DNA from: Shewanella sp. OPT22
GTDB taxonomy: Bacteria; Pseudomonadota; Gammaproteobacteria; Enterobacterales; Shewanellaceae
Assembly: GCF_004168585.1 (NCBI RefSeq)
Contig: NZ_PGVH01000004.1
Coordinates: 1 to 64,000, forward strand
Direction of reading: 5' to 3'
DNA: 64,000 nucleotides
Translations under genes and position numbers: made by a program
The notes under the pieces: generated by a model
What the model saw: the letters and a program-made list of their open reading frames with translations, nothing else
Told to the model about the DNA's origin: nothing
Database searches by the model: none
Shown here: piece by piece, positions 1 through 9,271 of the stretch
How positions within the stretch are numbered: position 1 is the first letter of the stretch
Layout: each line of letters starts with the position of its first letter

Positions 1-13
1 GGAAAAATCAGGC

Positions 14-47
14 ATAAAAAATCGGCTACAACAAGGTTGTAACCGAT
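14..47 (-). terminator. Rho-independent terminator after rho
   Basis: A 12-bp inverted repeat (21-32 with 36-47, one G-U type mismatch, 3-nt loop) is followed on the minus strand by a run of T (complement of 15-20). It lies about 85 bases beyond the rho stop codon and is oriented to end rho transcription. No T-run follows on the plus strand, so it is probably one-directional. Confidence 0.75.
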
Positions 48-132
48 TATGAAGCTTCTCAATGATCGTTCAAGTGTCTTAAACGATCGGCATTAGTCGA
101 GAGACTGGCTTTTAACTGCATGGCGCTCAATC

Positions 133-1398
133 TTATGACTTAGCACGCTTCATTGCAGTGAAGAATTCATCGTTAGTCTTAGTCATGGCCAATTTATCGA
201 TTAAGAATTCCATCGCACTCACTTCATCCATTGGATTCAAGATTTTACGAAGGATCCACATCTTCTGAAGTTCATCAGGTGTTGTGAGTTTTTCTTCACG
301 ACGAGTACCTGAGCGATTGAAGTCAATCGCTGGGAATACACGTTTTTCTGCCGCTTTACGAGAAAGGTGTAACTCTTGGTTACCTGTGCCTTTAAATTCT
401 TCGTAAATGACTTCATCCATCTTAGAGCCAGTATCAACTAACGCTGTAGCGATAATGGTTAAGCTGCCGCCGTGTTCGATGTTACGTGCAGCACCAAAGA
501 AACGTTTTGGACGATGCAGTGCGTTCGCATCAACACCACCGGTAAGTACTTTACCTGATGATGGGATGACAGTGTTGTAAGCACGAGCTAAACGAGTAAT
601 TGAGTCAAGTAGAATCACAACGTCTTTCTTGTGCTCAACTAAGCGCTTCGCTTTCTCGATAACCATCTCAGCCACTTGAACGTGACGACTTGCTGGTTCG
701 TCAAAGGTTGAAGCAATGACTTCACCTTTAACCAAGCGTTGCATCTCGGTAACTTCTTCGGGACGTTCATCAATCAGTAGTACCATCAATACAACTTCAG
801 GGTTGTTATGACTGATAGATTGAGCGATGTTCTGTAGAAGTAATGTTTTACCCGCTTTTGGCGGTGCAACAATAAGACCACGCTGACCTTTACCGATAGG
901 TGAGCATAAATCTAAAATACGTGCAGTGATGTCTTCCGTAGAACCGTTACCACGTTCCATGCGGATACGTTCATCAGCGTGAAGTGGTGTTAAGTTCTCG
1001 AATAAAATCTTGGTACGCGAGTTTTCCGGCTTATCGAAGTTAACTTCGTTAACTTTCAATAGTGCGAAATAACGCTCACCTTCTTTTGGTGGACGGATTT
1101 TACCGTGAATGGTGTCACCCGTACGCATGTTAAAACGACGAATTTGGCTTGGAGAGACATAAATGTCATCAGGGCCCGCTAGGTAAGAGCCACCGGCACT
1201 ACGTAAAAAGCCGAAACCGTCTTGGAGAATTTCTAATACGCCGCCACCAAAAATATCTTCACCACTTTTAGCGTGAGCTTTTAGTATAGAAAAGATGATG
1301 TCTTGTTTGCGCGAGCGACCCATATTGTCGAGATTCATGCTCTCAGCCAGTTCAACTAGCTTTGATATGGGGGTTTCTTTAAGTTCTGATAAATTCAT
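133..1398 (-). CDS. rho: Transcription termination factor Rho
   Basis: Hexameric RNA helicase/ATPase that ends transcription at Rho-dependent sites. The 421-residue length matches the E. coli protein (about 419). The N-terminal RNA-binding domain shows the RNP-like GFGFLR at residues 61-66. The ATPase core carries a Walker A motif (APPKAGKT, about 178-185) and a Walker B region ([16 protein letters not shown], 260-275). The C-terminal [13 protein letters not shown] stretch (about 341-353) is typical of Rho. The ATG start matches the conserved MNL N-terminus. It lies downstream of trxA on the same strand with a 222-base gap, so it probably has its own promoter. A terminator follows it near position 14-47. 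The call is essentially certain by family motifs. Confidence 0.98.
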   Translation of the reverse strand: MNLSELKETPISKLVELAESMNLDNMGRSRKQDIIFSILKAHAKSGEDIFGGGVLEILQDGFGFLRSAGGSYLAGPDDIYVSPSQIRRFNMRTGDTIHGKIRPPKEGERYFALLKVNEVNFDKPENSRTKILFENLTPLHADERIRMERGNGSTEDITARILDLCSPIGKGQRGLIVAPPKAGKTLLLQNIAQSISHNNPEVVLMVLLIDERPEEVTEMQRLVKGEVIASTFDEPASRHVQVAEMVIEKAKRLVEHKKDVVILLDSITRLARAYNTVIPSSGKVLTGGVDANALHRPKRFFGAARNIEHGGSLTIIATALVDTGSKMDEVIYEEFKGTGNQELHLSRKAAEKRVFPAIDFNRSGTRREEKLTTPDELQKMWILRKILNPMDEVSAMEFLIDKLAMTKTNDEFFTAMKRAKS

Positions 1399-1555
1399 GT
1401 TGGGGTCTTGTGTTACACGACTATATGCACTGACGTTTCAGTATAAATAATATGTGTTCCAGATTATTGGTCGTTTATGAGAAGGTGAATGTAGTTAGAT
1501 GTTGTTTGATTACAAACTAGCACTAAGCAAGGCGAAGATCCAGAAATTTAGCTGA

Positions 1556-1588
1556 ACTTGGTGCAATTATTTATAAATTACACCAAGT
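1556..1588. repeat. Stem-loop between trxA and rho
   Basis: The sequence from 1556 to 1568 pairs with 1576 to 1588 (13 bp with one wobble, 7-nt AT-rich loop). It sits between the trxA stop and the rho start, about 30 bases past the trxA stop. No T-run follows on either strand, so it is not a standard intrinsic terminator. It could be an RNA-processing or stabilising hairpin at the trxA 3' end, or part of a rho leader; rho leaders are known to be autoregulated in enterics, but nothing here proves that. Confidence 0.4.
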
Positions 1589-1620
1589 ATTGAGTAATTG
1601 GGGAGTTACTTTCCTATCAA

Positions 1621-1947
1621 TTACACTTGAGCGTCGATGAACTCTTTTAATTGAGTTTTAGACATTGCACCTACTTTCGTTGCTGCAACTTCACCGTTCT
1701 TGAACAGTAATAGTGTTGGGATACCACGTACACCATATTTAGCTGGTGAAACGTTATTTTGGTCAACGTTTAGCTTAGCTACTGTTACTTTTCCTTCGTA
1801 TTCCTCAGCGATATCGTCTAGGATTGGCGCAATCATTTTACATGGGCCACACCACTCTGCCCAGAAATCAACAAGTACTACGCCGTCAGCTTTTAATACG
1901 TCATTTTCAAAGCTGTCATCGCTCAGGTATACAATTTTATCGCTCAT
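1621..1947 (-). CDS. trxA: Thioredoxin 1
   Basis: Cytosolic disulfide reductase of 108 residues, the usual length for TrxA. The active site WCGPC is at residues 32-36 and the cis-proline of the RGIPTLLLF segment is at residue 77. There is no signal peptide, so it acts in the cytoplasm with thioredoxin reductase. A GGAGA ribosome-binding site lies about 9 bases upstream of the ATG. It is divergent from rhlB across a 272-base spacer that must contain both promoters, and rho follows on the same strand. This trxA/rho/rhlB neighbourhood is conserved in many gammaproteobacteria. Confidence 0.97.
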   Translation of the reverse strand: MSDKIVYLSDDSFENDVLKADGVVLVDFWAEWCGPCKMIAPILDDIAEEYEGKVTVAKLNVDQNNVSPAKYGVRGIPTLLLFKNGEVAATKVGAMSKTQLKEFIDAQV

Positions 1948-2219
1948 GATGTTCTCCAGTTAGGTTGCCATTGCTGGTTTGTTAATGGCTTAACCTGTAT
2001 ATTGGGCTAACCAATTTGATTTTCAAGTTGGTCGTTACGAATAATTTATGTTGTTTTATTGGAAGATGAAAGCTTCAACAAGTTTTTTATTTCAAACTTA
2101 ATGAGTTAGCGTTTATCTTTTGTCAAAACACAGTATTTGAGAGTAAAGACCGAGTTTGTAGTTTAGATATTACAAACGATCAAGTATCTTGTTGCAACCC
2201 TAACTGGTATGCTTACGCT

Positions 2220-3521
2220 ATGAGCGAAACACATTTATCAAATCAAAAGTTTGCTGATCTTTCTTTAGCACCTAAGGTGTTATCAGCACTAGAAGAGAAC
2301 GGATTCGAACATTGTACTCCGATTCAAGCCTTATCTTTACCCGTCTTATTGCAAAATAAAGACATTGCAGGTCAAGCCCAAACCGGGACTGGCAAAACAA
2401 TGGCTTTTTTAGTGGCAACGTTTAACCATTTGTTGACGACGCCTGCATCAGAGATGAGAGCCATCAATCAGCCTCGTGCGATCATCATGGCACCAACTCG
2501 TGAACTTGCGATTCAAATTGCTAAAGATGCACAATTGCTTTCAAAGCATACAAAGTTGAAAGTCGGTATCGTATACGGTGGCGAAAGCTACGAAACCCAA
2601 ATGAAGGTTTTAGAGAAGGGTGTTGATATTTTAATTGGTACCACTGGTCGTATTATCGATTATGTTCGCCAAGGTGTCATCAGTCTTAACTCGATTCAAG
2701 CTGTCGTACTTGATGAAGCAGACCGCATGTTTGATTTAGGCTTCATTAAAGACATCCGTTTCTTATTCCGTCGTATGCCTGATGCGAAACAGCGTTTAAA
2801 TATGTTGTTCTCAGCAACCCTTTCTATGAAAGTGCAAGAGCTGGCATACGATCACATGAATGATCCGGTTAAAGTTGAAATTGCACCCGACGAAAAAACC
2901 TCAAAAAATATCCAAGAGGAATTGTTTCATCCGTCAGGTGAAGACAAAATTCCATTGCTGCTCACTTTAATTGAAGAAGATTGGCCGGAAAAAGCCATCA
3001 TCTTTGCTAACACGAAGCACATGTGTGAAAAGTTATGGGCATGGTTGGAAGGTGATAGCCATCGTGTTGGTTTATTAACGGGTGATGTACCACAGAAAAA
3101 ACGTTTGCGTATATTGGATCGTTTCACTAAAGGTGAATTAGACTTTCTAGTGGCGACCGACGTCGCAGCACGTGGACTGCATATTTCTGATGTATCGCAC
3201 GTGTATAACTTCGACTTACCTGACGACTGTGAAGATTATGTGCACCGTATTGGTCGTACTGGTCGTGCCGGGCAAAAAGGCATGTCAGTCAGTTTTGCGT
3301 GTGAAGAGTACGCGCTAAACTTACCAGCCATTGAGCAGTACATTGATCATTCGATTCCTGTGTCTGGTTATGACAGAGAAGCTTTGCTTACGGATATTAA
3401 GCCAGTTGCGATTCATCGCAAACAACCTCAACGCAATACTCGTGAGCGAAGAACTGGTAAACCATCAGGCGGAAATTCTGGTCGCCCACCTAGGAATAAT
3501 CGTAACCGAAGACATTCATGA
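2220..3521 (+). CDS. rhlB: ATP-dependent RNA helicase RhlB
   Basis: DEAD-box helicase that in E. coli unwinds RNA for the RNase E degradosome. Motifs in order: Q motif GFEHCTPIQ (28-36), Walker A AQTGTGKT (53-60), PTRELA (92-97), DEAD (165-168), SAT (198-200), ATDVAARG (312-319) and [11 protein letters not shown] (342-352). The basic, Arg/Asn/Gly-rich tail (about 400-433) resembles the RhlB C-terminal RNA-binding extension. Length 433 is close to the E. coli protein (421). The stop codon overlaps the start of gppA (ATGA), showing translational coupling. The chosen ATG has no strong Shine-Dalgarno sequence, but the [15 protein letters not shown]-terminus is what RhlB proteins carry. Confidence 0.96.
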   Translation: MSETHLSNQKFADLSLAPKVLSALEENGFEHCTPIQALSLPVLLQNKDIAGQAQTGTGKTMAFLVATFNHLLTTPASEMRAINQPRAIIMAPTRELAIQIAKDAQLLSKHTKLKVGIVYGGESYETQMKVLEKGVDILIGTTGRIIDYVRQGVISLNSIQAVVLDEADRMFDLGFIKDIRFLFRRMPDAKQRLNMLFSATLSMKVQELAYDHMNDPVKVEIAPDEKTSKNIQEELFHPSGEDKIPLLLTLIEEDWPEKAIIFANTKHMCEKLWAWLEGDSHRVGLLTGDVPQKKRLRILDRFTKGELDFLVATDVAARGLHISDVSHVYNFDLPDDCEDYVHRIGRTGRAGQKGMSVSFACEEYALNLPAIEQYIDHSIPVSGYDREALLTDIKPVAIHRKQPQRNTRERRTGKPSGGNSGRPPRNNRNRRHS

Positions 3522-4438
3522 GTAAAGATTTCGCCGCCATCACTTTAGGCTCAAACAGTTTCAATATGCTGGTGGCAGCACTGGAGGAAGGTGTTCCTCA
3601 AGTTGTTGCTAAGTATAAACAGAAGGTTCGATTAGCTTCTGGTATTGATACTCACGGCACATTGAGTGAAGCGGCGATAAAAGATGGTTTAGCGTGTTTA
3701 GCCATGTTTGCAGACAAGCTAAACCAACACCAAATCACTCATGTTAAGGTTATTGCTACTGCGACATTGAGGCTGATCTCAAACTCAAATGATTTTTGTC
3801 AGCAAGCTTTAAAAGTTCTACCTTTTCCCATTGAAATTATCTCAGGTGATAAAGAAGCTGAACTCATTTACCTTGGTATGTTTCATCATACTCAAGGTGA
3901 ACATCGTCGTTTGGTTATCGATATTGGCGGTGCGAGCACTGAGTTTATAATCGGTGATGGTGAACAGGTACTTTACAAAAAAAGTTTGCCGATTGGCTGT
4001 GTCAGTTATTTAACGCCGCATTTCTCTCATTTTCCACATAAACCAGAAGATTTTGATTCATTAGCATCAAAAGTTAAGCAAGTGATCGCTGAGCATTTAG
4101 CTGAAATTATTGGCTACGGTTGTCACGATGCGGTGGGTGCGTCGGGTACCATTCAGACCATTATGGAGCTTTTGCGTCACCGTGGTCATGATGAACGTAT
4201 TACGGTGGCATTTCTTGAGCAAATGAAACAAGAGATTCTTGAACAAACGTGCCCTAAATTTTCTGAAATTGAAGGGTTAACGGAAGAGAGAGCGCCAACG
4301 TTAGCAACAGGTGTAGCCATTTTGTTAGCGCTATTTGAACTGCTTGAGTTACAGTCTATTAATCTCTCTGGTGGAGCGCTTCGAGAAGGCGTATTACAGT
4401 TATTGGCTCAAGAATCACTGGCTCAATATAGTCGCTAG
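3518..4438 (+). CDS. gppA: Ppx/GppA family phosphatase (short form)
   Basis: Family enzymes hydrolyse polyphosphate or convert pppGpp to ppGpp. Seen here: the N-terminal GSNSFNM phosphate loop (11-17), the SGDKEAELI segment with the likely catalytic Glu at 113, the second loop DIGGASTEF (135-143), GASGTIQTI (207-215) and the C-terminal [10 protein letters not shown] (284-293). At 306 residues it contains only the two-lobed ASKHA-like domain. It lacks the roughly 190-residue C-terminal HD-like region of E. coli GppA and Ppx (about 500 residues). It overlaps rhlB by 4 bases and its last 24 bases overlap the convergent thioredoxin-like gene. The position after rhlB supports the name gppA, but the substrate is not proven by sequence. 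Confidence 0.88.
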   Translation: MSKDFAAITLGSNSFNMLVAALEEGVPQVVAKYKQKVRLASGIDTHGTLSEAAIKDGLACLAMFADKLNQHQITHVKVIATATLRLISNSNDFCQQALKVLPFPIEIISGDKEAELIYLGMFHHTQGEHRRLVIDIGGASTEFIIGDGEQVLYKKSLPIGCVSYLTPHFSHFPHKPEDFDSLASKVKQVIAEHLAEIIGYGCHDAVGASGTIQTIMELLRHRGHDERITVAFLEQMKQEILEQTCPKFSEIEGLTEERAPTLATGVAILLALFELLELQSINLSGGALREGVLQLLAQESLAQYSR

Positions 4439-4816
4439 ATCTTGCTCTAGTGTTGTCTCTGGTCGCTCCGTTATACGGCCCACTTCTTTACCTTTTTGCA
4501 TTACGATGTACGTTGGCAGGCGAGTAAAATCATAAGCTTGGCTTTCCGCTTGCGGATCAACTTTTTCTTTATCTACTCCAATGTATTCAACACTGATTTT
4601 ATTGTTGTTCGCTGCGTTAAGTATACTCATAAAACGTGGAATATCGCGATGACAATCTGGACACCAAGTTCCGATGATCACAGCAATATGAGTGTCGCTG
4701 TTTACGTCTTTTAGAGGTGTTATAAATTCAGGGTTAGTCTGATAATTACCATCATAATCAGGGTATTCACTGAGTTTTTGATCAAGTGCAGTTGGTGTAA
4801 CCTTTCCGAGTAACAT
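4415..4816 (-). CDS. Thioredoxin-family protein (WCPDC active site)
   Basis: Small thioredoxin-fold protein of 133 residues with active-site W51-C-P-D-C55 and a likely cis-proline at 101 (RLPTYIV). No signal peptide or transmembrane segment is visible, so it is probably cytosolic. CPDC is not the standard thioredoxin (CGPC) pair and is found in assorted thioredoxin-like proteins of unknown partner. It is convergent with gppA and overlaps its 3' end by 24 bases. It is divergent from the MscS-type channel gene with a gap of about 96 bases. The specific substrate is unknown. Confidence 0.85.
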   Translation of the reverse strand: MLLGKVTPTALDQKLSEYPDYDGNYQTNPEFITPLKDVNSDTHIAVIIGTWCPDCHRDIPRFMSILNAANNNKISVEYIGVDKEKVDPQAESQAYDFTRLPTYIVMQKGKEVGRITERPETTLEQDLATILSQ

Positions 4817-4912
4817 GATTTACTTCTTCGTTAATTTTTACTGCATAATGCAGAGCTTTGTGTGTAAACTCAACAGATACTTTTTAGAGTTCGCAGGTAA
4901 AGGAATAAATCT

Positions 4913-6172
4913 ATGGAAAAAGACTTTCCTATTGATATTGCACATTGGCTAATGGGCTATGGCTTAAACGCTAATATTGCTTCGATTTTGTCTGCAACCC
5001 TGATGCTTTTTGTCAGTTTTATTTTTGTTTGGTTCCTTTACCTGATTGCCAAGCGAGTTATCGTTAAATTCCTGCATATTCTCATTAAACACACCAAAGC
5101 AAAATGGGATGATGTTCTCGTTGAGTTTCAAGTGTTTGACAAGCTTATTGTTATTTTGCCTGTTTTAGTGCTCTCGGAATTGATGCCTTACGTGCTCTCA
5201 GAGCATGCCGTTGCGGCGACGATTGCCCAGCGAGGGCTTAGCCTGATTGTTGTTGTCCTAGTCGTTCGAGCCATTTATTCGGCACTAGATGCCGGGCATG
5301 CCATTGCTGAAGTCAGTCATCTCACTCGGCGTTTACCCATAAAAAGTTTCGTACAGTTAGTGAAGCTGTTTTTATTCTTTATTGGGGTGATTTTGGCAAC
5401 AGCGGCAATAACCAAAGAATCACCATTCTTCTTTTTAAGTGGCTTAGGTGTTGCCACCGGTTTGATCATGTTGGTGTTTAAAGACACCATTTTAGGTTTT
5501 GTGGCTGGTATTCAGTTGGCAACCAACCGCATGATCAGCGTTGGTGACTGGATTCAAATGGACAAATATGGTGCAGATGGTTCTGTCGTAGAAGTATCGC
5601 TAACCACAGTTAAAGTCAAAAACTGGGACAATACCTTAACCATGATCCCTGCATACGCCTTAGTTTCTGATTCTTTTAAAAACTGGCAAGGAATGTCGGA
5701 ATCTGGTGGTCGACGCATTAAGCGTGCCGTTAATATTGATATTGATACGGTTCATTTTTTAACTGGCGAAGACAAAATTAGGTTGGCTAAAATTAATCAT
5801 CTAAAACGCTATTTACCTGAAATTGAACAGAAGATATCAGCAGACAACGAGAGCATAGAGGATATTGATAATATCGTAAATGGGCGCCGTCTAACGAATT
5901 TAGGTACATTCAGAGCTTACCTAAGAGAGTTTGTCACTTTTCATCCTAAAGTGCACAAAGGGATGACGATATTGGTGAGGCAACTCGCTCCAACACAAAC
6001 GGGTGTTCCCATTGAACTGTATATCTTCACCAATGATACCAATTGGAATCATTATGAAGATATTCAGGCCGATATTTTTGATCATATTTTTGCTATCCTG
6101 CCGCAATTTGGTCTAAAAGTATATCAAGCGCCGTCGGGCAATGATGTAAGACAAATAGGAAACGCAGTATGA
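4913..6172 (+). CDS. ybdG: YbdG/MscM-type mechanosensitive ion channel
   Basis: MscS-superfamily inner-membrane channel that opens under osmotic downshock. Length 419 matches E. coli YbdG (415). Hydrophobic segments are visible near residues 23-46, 74-94, 107-125, 145-167 and 172-205; the last is the Gly/Ala-rich pore helix. The following beta domain contains [18 protein letters not shown] (211-228) and the stretch [20 protein letters not shown] (237-256), which is characteristic of the YbdG branch. The stop codon overlaps the coaD start (ATGA). A ribosome-binding AGGAATAA lies just before the ATG. Confidence 0.92.
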   Translation: MEKDFPIDIAHWLMGYGLNANIASILSATLMLFVSFIFVWFLYLIAKRVIVKFLHILIKHTKAKWDDVLVEFQVFDKLIVILPVLVLSELMPYVLSEHAVAATIAQRGLSLIVVVLVVRAIYSALDAGHAIAEVSHLTRRLPIKSFVQLVKLFLFFIGVILATAAITKESPFFFLSGLGVATGLIMLVFKDTILGFVAGIQLATNRMISVGDWIQMDKYGADGSVVEVSLTTVKVKNWDNTLTMIPAYALVSDSFKNWQGMSESGGRRIKRAVNIDIDTVHFLTGEDKIRLAKINHLKRYLPEIEQKISADNESIEDIDNIVNGRRLTNLGTFRAYLREFVTFHPKVHKGMTILVRQLAPTQTGVPIELYIFTNDTNWNHYEDIQADIFDHIFAILPQFGLKVYQAPSGNDVRQIGNAV

Positions 6173-6648
6173 GCAAAATCGCCATCTACCCTGGTACATT
6201 CGATCCGATGACGAATGGTCATATCGATTTGATTAAACGTGGTGCTAAGATGTTCGATAAAGTGGTGATAGGCGTTGCTAAAAGTAGCGCAAAACACCCA
6301 ATGTTTGATCTTGAGCAGCGTCTTACTCAAGTCTCTGAAGTCGTTAGTGCCTTTGATAATGTTGAAGTCGTTGGTTTCTCAGGTTTACTGGTGGATTTTG
6401 CAAAAGCACATAATGCATCCATATTACTTCGCGGTGTACGAACTACGGTTGATTTTGAATATGAAATGGCACTCGCCAATATGAACCGAGCACTCAGTGA
6501 AGAGTTTGAAACTGTGTTATTGATGCCCAAAGCAGAGCTGGGTCATATCTCATCAACATTAGTAAAAGATGTGGCAAGACATGATGGTGATATAAGCCAG
6601 TTTGTACCTGAAAATGTTAAAAAGGCAGTGCAAAAAATACTGGCTTGA
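6169..6648 (+). CDS. coaD: Phosphopantetheine adenylyltransferase
   Basis: Catalyses the penultimate step of coenzyme A synthesis: 4'-phosphopantetheine plus ATP gives dephospho-CoA and pyrophosphate. The 159-residue length is typical. Visible motifs: the nucleotidyltransferase TFDPMTNGH (10-18), [14 protein letters not shown] (86-99) with the conserved arginines, and ISST (127-130). Its start overlaps the stop of the mechanosensitive channel gene, so the two are co-translated. It is convergent with mutM with only 14 bases between stop codons and no clear terminator between them. Confidence 0.98.
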   Translation: MSKIAIYPGTFDPMTNGHIDLIKRGAKMFDKVVIGVAKSSAKHPMFDLEQRLTQVSEVVSAFDNVEVVGFSGLLVDFAKAHNASILLRGVRTTVDFEYEMALANMNRALSEEFETVLLMPKAELGHISSTLVKDVARHDGDISQFVPENVKKAVQKILA

Positions 6649-6662
6649 GGTTTCGTTATGAT

Positions 6663-7478
6663 TTATCTCGGTTGGCAATGCTCACAAAATACGGTGGTGC
6701 GTTGTCCGAGTTTAATTTCAGACAATAAATCTCCACATTCTGTACATGGCTGATTACCTCGACCATACACATGGAGCTTTTGTGCAAAGTAACCAGGTTT
6801 ACCATCTGCGTTCGTGAAATCTTTTAACGTGGTACCACCTTGTTTAATCGCAAACGCTAAAATTTCTTTAACCGCTTCAACCAATTGCACTAATTTGTCC
6901 TGGTCGACCCTATTTGCTGGCGTTTGTGGATGAATTTGACTCCTGAATAACGCTTCATTGGCATAGATATTACCGACTCCGACCACGATATGGTTATCCA
7001 TTAAACATAGCTTGATGGCTTTTTTCTTATTTTCTAAAACCGTTGTCAGCTGCTCTACATTAAAAGCTTTAGTTAGCGGCTCAGGACCGAGCTTTTGTAA
7101 TAGAGGGTGTGAATCAATAGGCAATTCATACCAGAGCCATGCACCAAAGCGCCTTGGGTCGTTGAAGCGAAGGATTTGATTGTTGCCTAAGATAAGATCC
7201 ACATGATCGTGTTTTTCAACCGCAGTACCCTCAGGAAGTACCCGTAAACTACCAGACATCCCTAAATGAATAATCGTTGTTCCTGCATCCGTTTCGAGCA
7301 AGAGGTATTTAGCTCTGCGTGTAACGGACTTAATGGTGTGGCCAACAATGTTTTCAGCTACATCAGGAATTGGCCATCGTAAGCTTCGATTACGAATGAC
7401 TAATCTCGAGGGGGTTTGATCTAAAATATGAGGTGTAATTCCTTGGCGGGTAACTTCAACTTCAGGTAATTCAGGCAT
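6663..7478 (-). CDS. mutM: Formamidopyrimidine-DNA glycosylase
   Basis: Base-excision repair enzyme that removes 8-oxoguanine and ring-opened purines. The N-terminus MPELPEVE supplies the catalytic Pro2 and Glu3; Lys57 is present in the RRAKYLL segment. The C-terminal zinc finger has Cys245, Cys248, Cys265 and Cys268, with the conserved Arg260 between the pairs. Length 271 matches the family. The start is fixed by the catalytic proline. coaD-mutM adjacency is common in gammaproteobacteria. Confidence 0.98.
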   Translation of the reverse strand: MPELPEVEVTRQGITPHILDQTPSRLVIRNRSLRWPIPDVAENIVGHTIKSVTRRAKYLLLETDAGTTIIHLGMSGSLRVLPEGTAVEKHDHVDLILGNNQILRFNDPRRFGAWLWYELPIDSHPLLQKLGPEPLTKAFNVEQLTTVLENKKKAIKLCLMDNHIVVGVGNIYANEALFRSQIHPQTPANRVDQDKLVQLVEAVKEILAFAIKQGGTTLKDFTNADGKPGYFAQKLHVYGRGNQPCTECGDLLSEIKLGQRTTVFCEHCQPR

Positions 7479-7612
7479 GGTACTATGACTATTAAGTAAC
7501 GGACGGTTAGTATTCTATCACTTTTTTACGTCCATCTTTAGTGCGCTAAAGGGTTGCCACTTTGGTCGCATAATTAAGAATTGGTAATACTCTTATAACG
7601 TCTTTAGTCTAT

Positions 7613-8065
7613 TTATTTAGGTTTAGCGTTTGTAATCGGAATGAGTTTATCTTTTAAACTAGCAGGTATTTGATACCAATTGTTATTTTCGGTCTTTAGT
7701 AACCCATCATTGGGGAAAAAGAGCCATACTTGGCTGGCTGTACGATGACGGATTTTTATCACTAATTCTTCAGCAACCTCATGAGTATCAGGAGTGCCAT
7801 CTAGGGGAGATATTTTTATCTTTTCCCATGCTTTTGCCCAAGTTGAACAGTTCAACACTTTGTCGTCACAAACCCACTCATCTTTTTGTCTTGCTAACCA
7901 GAGTTGGCCGAGTTGCAATTGCTCTAATTGAGTTGTTCGATCAAATAATGGATGGGCATCACTGGGTACGTGATTTGTGATGCGATTCATGATGGACAGC
8001 GCAATGATCATAGCTGCACTGACTAAAATAATGACGTTATTTCTTTGCCTAGATGTTAAGGCCAT
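7613..8065 (-). CDS. Single-pass membrane protein of unknown function
   Basis: 150 residues with one N-terminal hydrophobic segment (about 11-27) preceded by positive charge, so the remainder is predicted to face the periplasm. The outer part has two cysteines about 6 residues apart (WVCDDKVLNC) that could form a disulfide, and the hydrophobic WLFFPNDGL segment. I do not recognise the family. The ATG overlaps the stop of a small upstream open frame (8056-8229), which suggests the two are translationally coupled. A GGAA motif precedes the ATG. Confidence 0.6.
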   Translation of the reverse strand: MALTSRQRNNVIILVSAAMIIALSIMNRITNHVPSDAHPLFDRTTQLEQLQLGQLWLARQKDEWVCDDKVLNCSTWAKAWEKIKISPLDGTPDTHEVAEELVIKIRHRTASQVWLFFPNDGLLKTENNNWYQIPASLKDKLIPITNAKPK

Positions 8066-8229
8066 ATTATTCCATTCGTATCGATTAACAGTATTATTAA
8101 TTGAACATTGGCCTTGCTACCACTTCGTTGCAATTCCACAGTATTGGGTACTTGATGTTCACTTAATGTTGAATAATATGAGTGTAACATTAGATACTCA
8201 TTGCCGCTCAGTTTCTGTTGTCTTAGATC
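8056..8229 (-). pseudogene. Small open frame cut at its 5' side by the MITE
   Basis: On the minus strand an open frame ending at 8056 reads back to the edge of the palindromic element at about 8230, where an in-frame TAA occurs. An ATG is available inside it at residue 14 of the open frame, which would give a peptide of about 44 residues ending LLIDTNGIIWP. Its stop overlaps the ATG of the next gene by 10 bases, an arrangement usual for real operon partners. It may be the 3' remnant of a gene whose start was removed by insertion of the element. I do not recognise the family. Confidence 0.35.
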
Positions 8230-8402
8230 TTATACCAATTACAGTAATTTGTGTGCATACAAGCTCCCGAAGGGCAAGACTAAAGGCTTCCATTACTTTG
8301 TTGCATGTTCTTGAATTAACCCGTTAGTACTTCGAACATGCGCCTTGTACTGAAAACCTTTAGCTCTTGCTGAGTGAGAGATTAATTACTGTAATTGGTA
8401 TT
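8230..8402. repeat. MITE-like palindromic element
   Basis: The ends are perfect 18-bp inverted repeats: ataccaattacagtaatt at 8232-8249 and its complement at 8384-8401. Inside, two further inverted segments pair imperfectly (gggcaagactaaagg near 8272-8286 with cctttagctcttgc near 8357-8370; gcatgttc near 8303-8310 with gaacatgc near 8334-8341), so the whole 170 bases can fold into one long hairpin. There is no room for a transposase. A 14-base match to the same terminus occurs at about 33393-33406. It lies between the minus-strand mobA and the next minus-strand gene, right against the mobA stop codon. Confidence 0.75.
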
Positions 8403-8949
8403 AGAGTGAATTTACATTTAAAAAATGCGCTTGTTCAAAGCTCACTGAAGCCAGATTTCGACTGTGGTTCCACAGCATGACTTTTCGGTTGCCATTTTTC
8501 AGAAATTGAGCAAGTTCCCCTTTTAGGGACCGTTTGGTTAGGCAAGTCACGGCATGTTCTTTATTTGTATCATCAATAGCGACAACGATTTCAGCGGAAG
8601 TACGATGGAGTTTTTGTGTCATTTCTAACAATAAATTGGGTGGTAGATGAGGTGTGTCACACGGGACAAACAAAATAGCATCGGCTTTAGAGTGAGTCAT
8701 CGCCGTTAGCATTCCCATTAGCGGGCCTTGAAAACCAGATTCTACATCTTCAAAAACGGGATATCCAAATGATTCGTATGCCTCCATATTTTGGTTCGCA
8801 ATAATATGAATTGAATTGGATTGTGGTTTTAGCTTATCAATAACGTGCTGAATTAACCGTTTATTTTGATAACAAACCAAGCCTTTATCTTGGTAGCCCA
8901 TACGACGACCTTGGCCACCAGCTAGAATAAACACATCTATTGAGTACAT
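8401..8949 (-). CDS. mobA: Molybdenum cofactor guanylyltransferase
   Basis: Transfers GMP to molybdopterin to make the MGD cofactor. The nucleotide-binding signature LAGGQGRRMG is at residues 9-18, with DKG at 21-23 and the metal-site FVPCDTPHLP further on. I chose the ATG at 8949 (182 residues). The longer frame would start with TTG at 8988, inside the T-run of the upstream sRNA terminator, and would add 13 residues not expected in MobA. The stop codon sits at the edge of the MITE-like element. mog lies about 13 kb away. Confidence 0.92.
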   Translation of the reverse strand: MYSIDVFILAGGQGRRMGYQDKGLVCYQNKRLIQHVIDKLKPQSNSIHIIANQNMEAYESFGYPVFEDVESGFQGPLMGMLTAMTHSKADAILFVPCDTPHLPPNLLLEMTQKLHRTSAEIVVAIDDTNKEHAVTCLTKRSLKGELAQFLKNGNRKVMLWNHSRNLASVSFEQAHFLNVNSL

Positions 8950-8986
8950 AGTTTTGTTGCTTGGAAAAGAGTGGGTAAAGTCTACC

Positions 8987-9109
8987 AAAAAAAAAGCCGA
9001 ATTAAGAAATCCGGCTATAAATAGTGTGTGAGCAATGTTGTGATTGCAGACTCAACTCAAGAAAATACAGTTACCTCAATTGTGTTTTCTTAAGTGAGTC
9101 TTGGAACGC
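8987..9109 (-). ncRNA. ryhB: RyhB-like sRNA, copy 2 (nearer mobA)
   Basis: Predicted 123-nt Fur-repressed small RNA. Order on the minus strand: promoter with a Fur box; a long 5' hairpin (GACTCA...TGAGTC closing an A/T-rich stem, about 9045-9099); a single-stranded core ATCACAACATTGCTCACA (9027-9044); and a terminator hairpin (8995-9016) followed by nine T. The core matches the conserved pairing core of enteric RyhB (GCACGACATTGCTCACA), which targets mRNAs of iron-using proteins through Hfq. The transcription start is inferred from the -10 box. Ending right before mobA, it could give readthrough into that gene. Confidence 0.85.
8995..9016 (-). terminator. Intrinsic terminator of RyhB-like copy 2
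   Basis: AGCCGGA... pairs with ...TTCGGCT on the minus strand, followed directly by a nine-T run (complement of 8987-8995). It ends the sRNA 37 bases before the mobA ATG. Confidence 0.85.
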
Positions 9110-9115
9110 ATGTAA

Positions 9116-9144
9116 ATAGTAATCATTATCATTTGTGTGTGCAA
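9116..9144 (-). promoter_or_regulatory. Promoter and Fur box of RyhB-like copy 2
   Basis: On the minus strand, -35 TTGCAC (9139-9144) and -10 TACTAT (9116-9121) are separated by exactly 17 bases. A Fur-type 7-1-7 motif, TGATAATGATTACTA (9117-9131), fits the consensus TGATAATnATTATCA at all but two positions. It covers the spacer and -10, so iron-loaded Fur would block RNA polymerase. Confidence 0.85.
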
Positions 9145-9271
9145 GTGTTTTTTTGACATTTATAAAAAATAATCAATTTTGTGGGTAGGGGAGATTGCTC
9201 TCACCGAAGAAAAGACAGGCATATGCCAAAATAGAACAATGGTATTTTAGGTTAACGTATTGGAGTATATA

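Noticed and set aside
7977-8327. Plus-strand open frame of 116 residues
   Set aside because: It runs antisense to the membrane-protein gene and then through the MITE-like element; composition is Cys/Leu/Ile-rich without family character.
8230-8402. CRISPR or complete insertion sequence
   Set aside because: Only one palindromic unit without spacer-repeat periodicity and without any transposase gene.
8950-8988. TTG start extending mobA by 13 residues
   Set aside because: The TTG lies in the poly-T tail of the sRNA terminator, and the added residues precede where MobA proteins begin.
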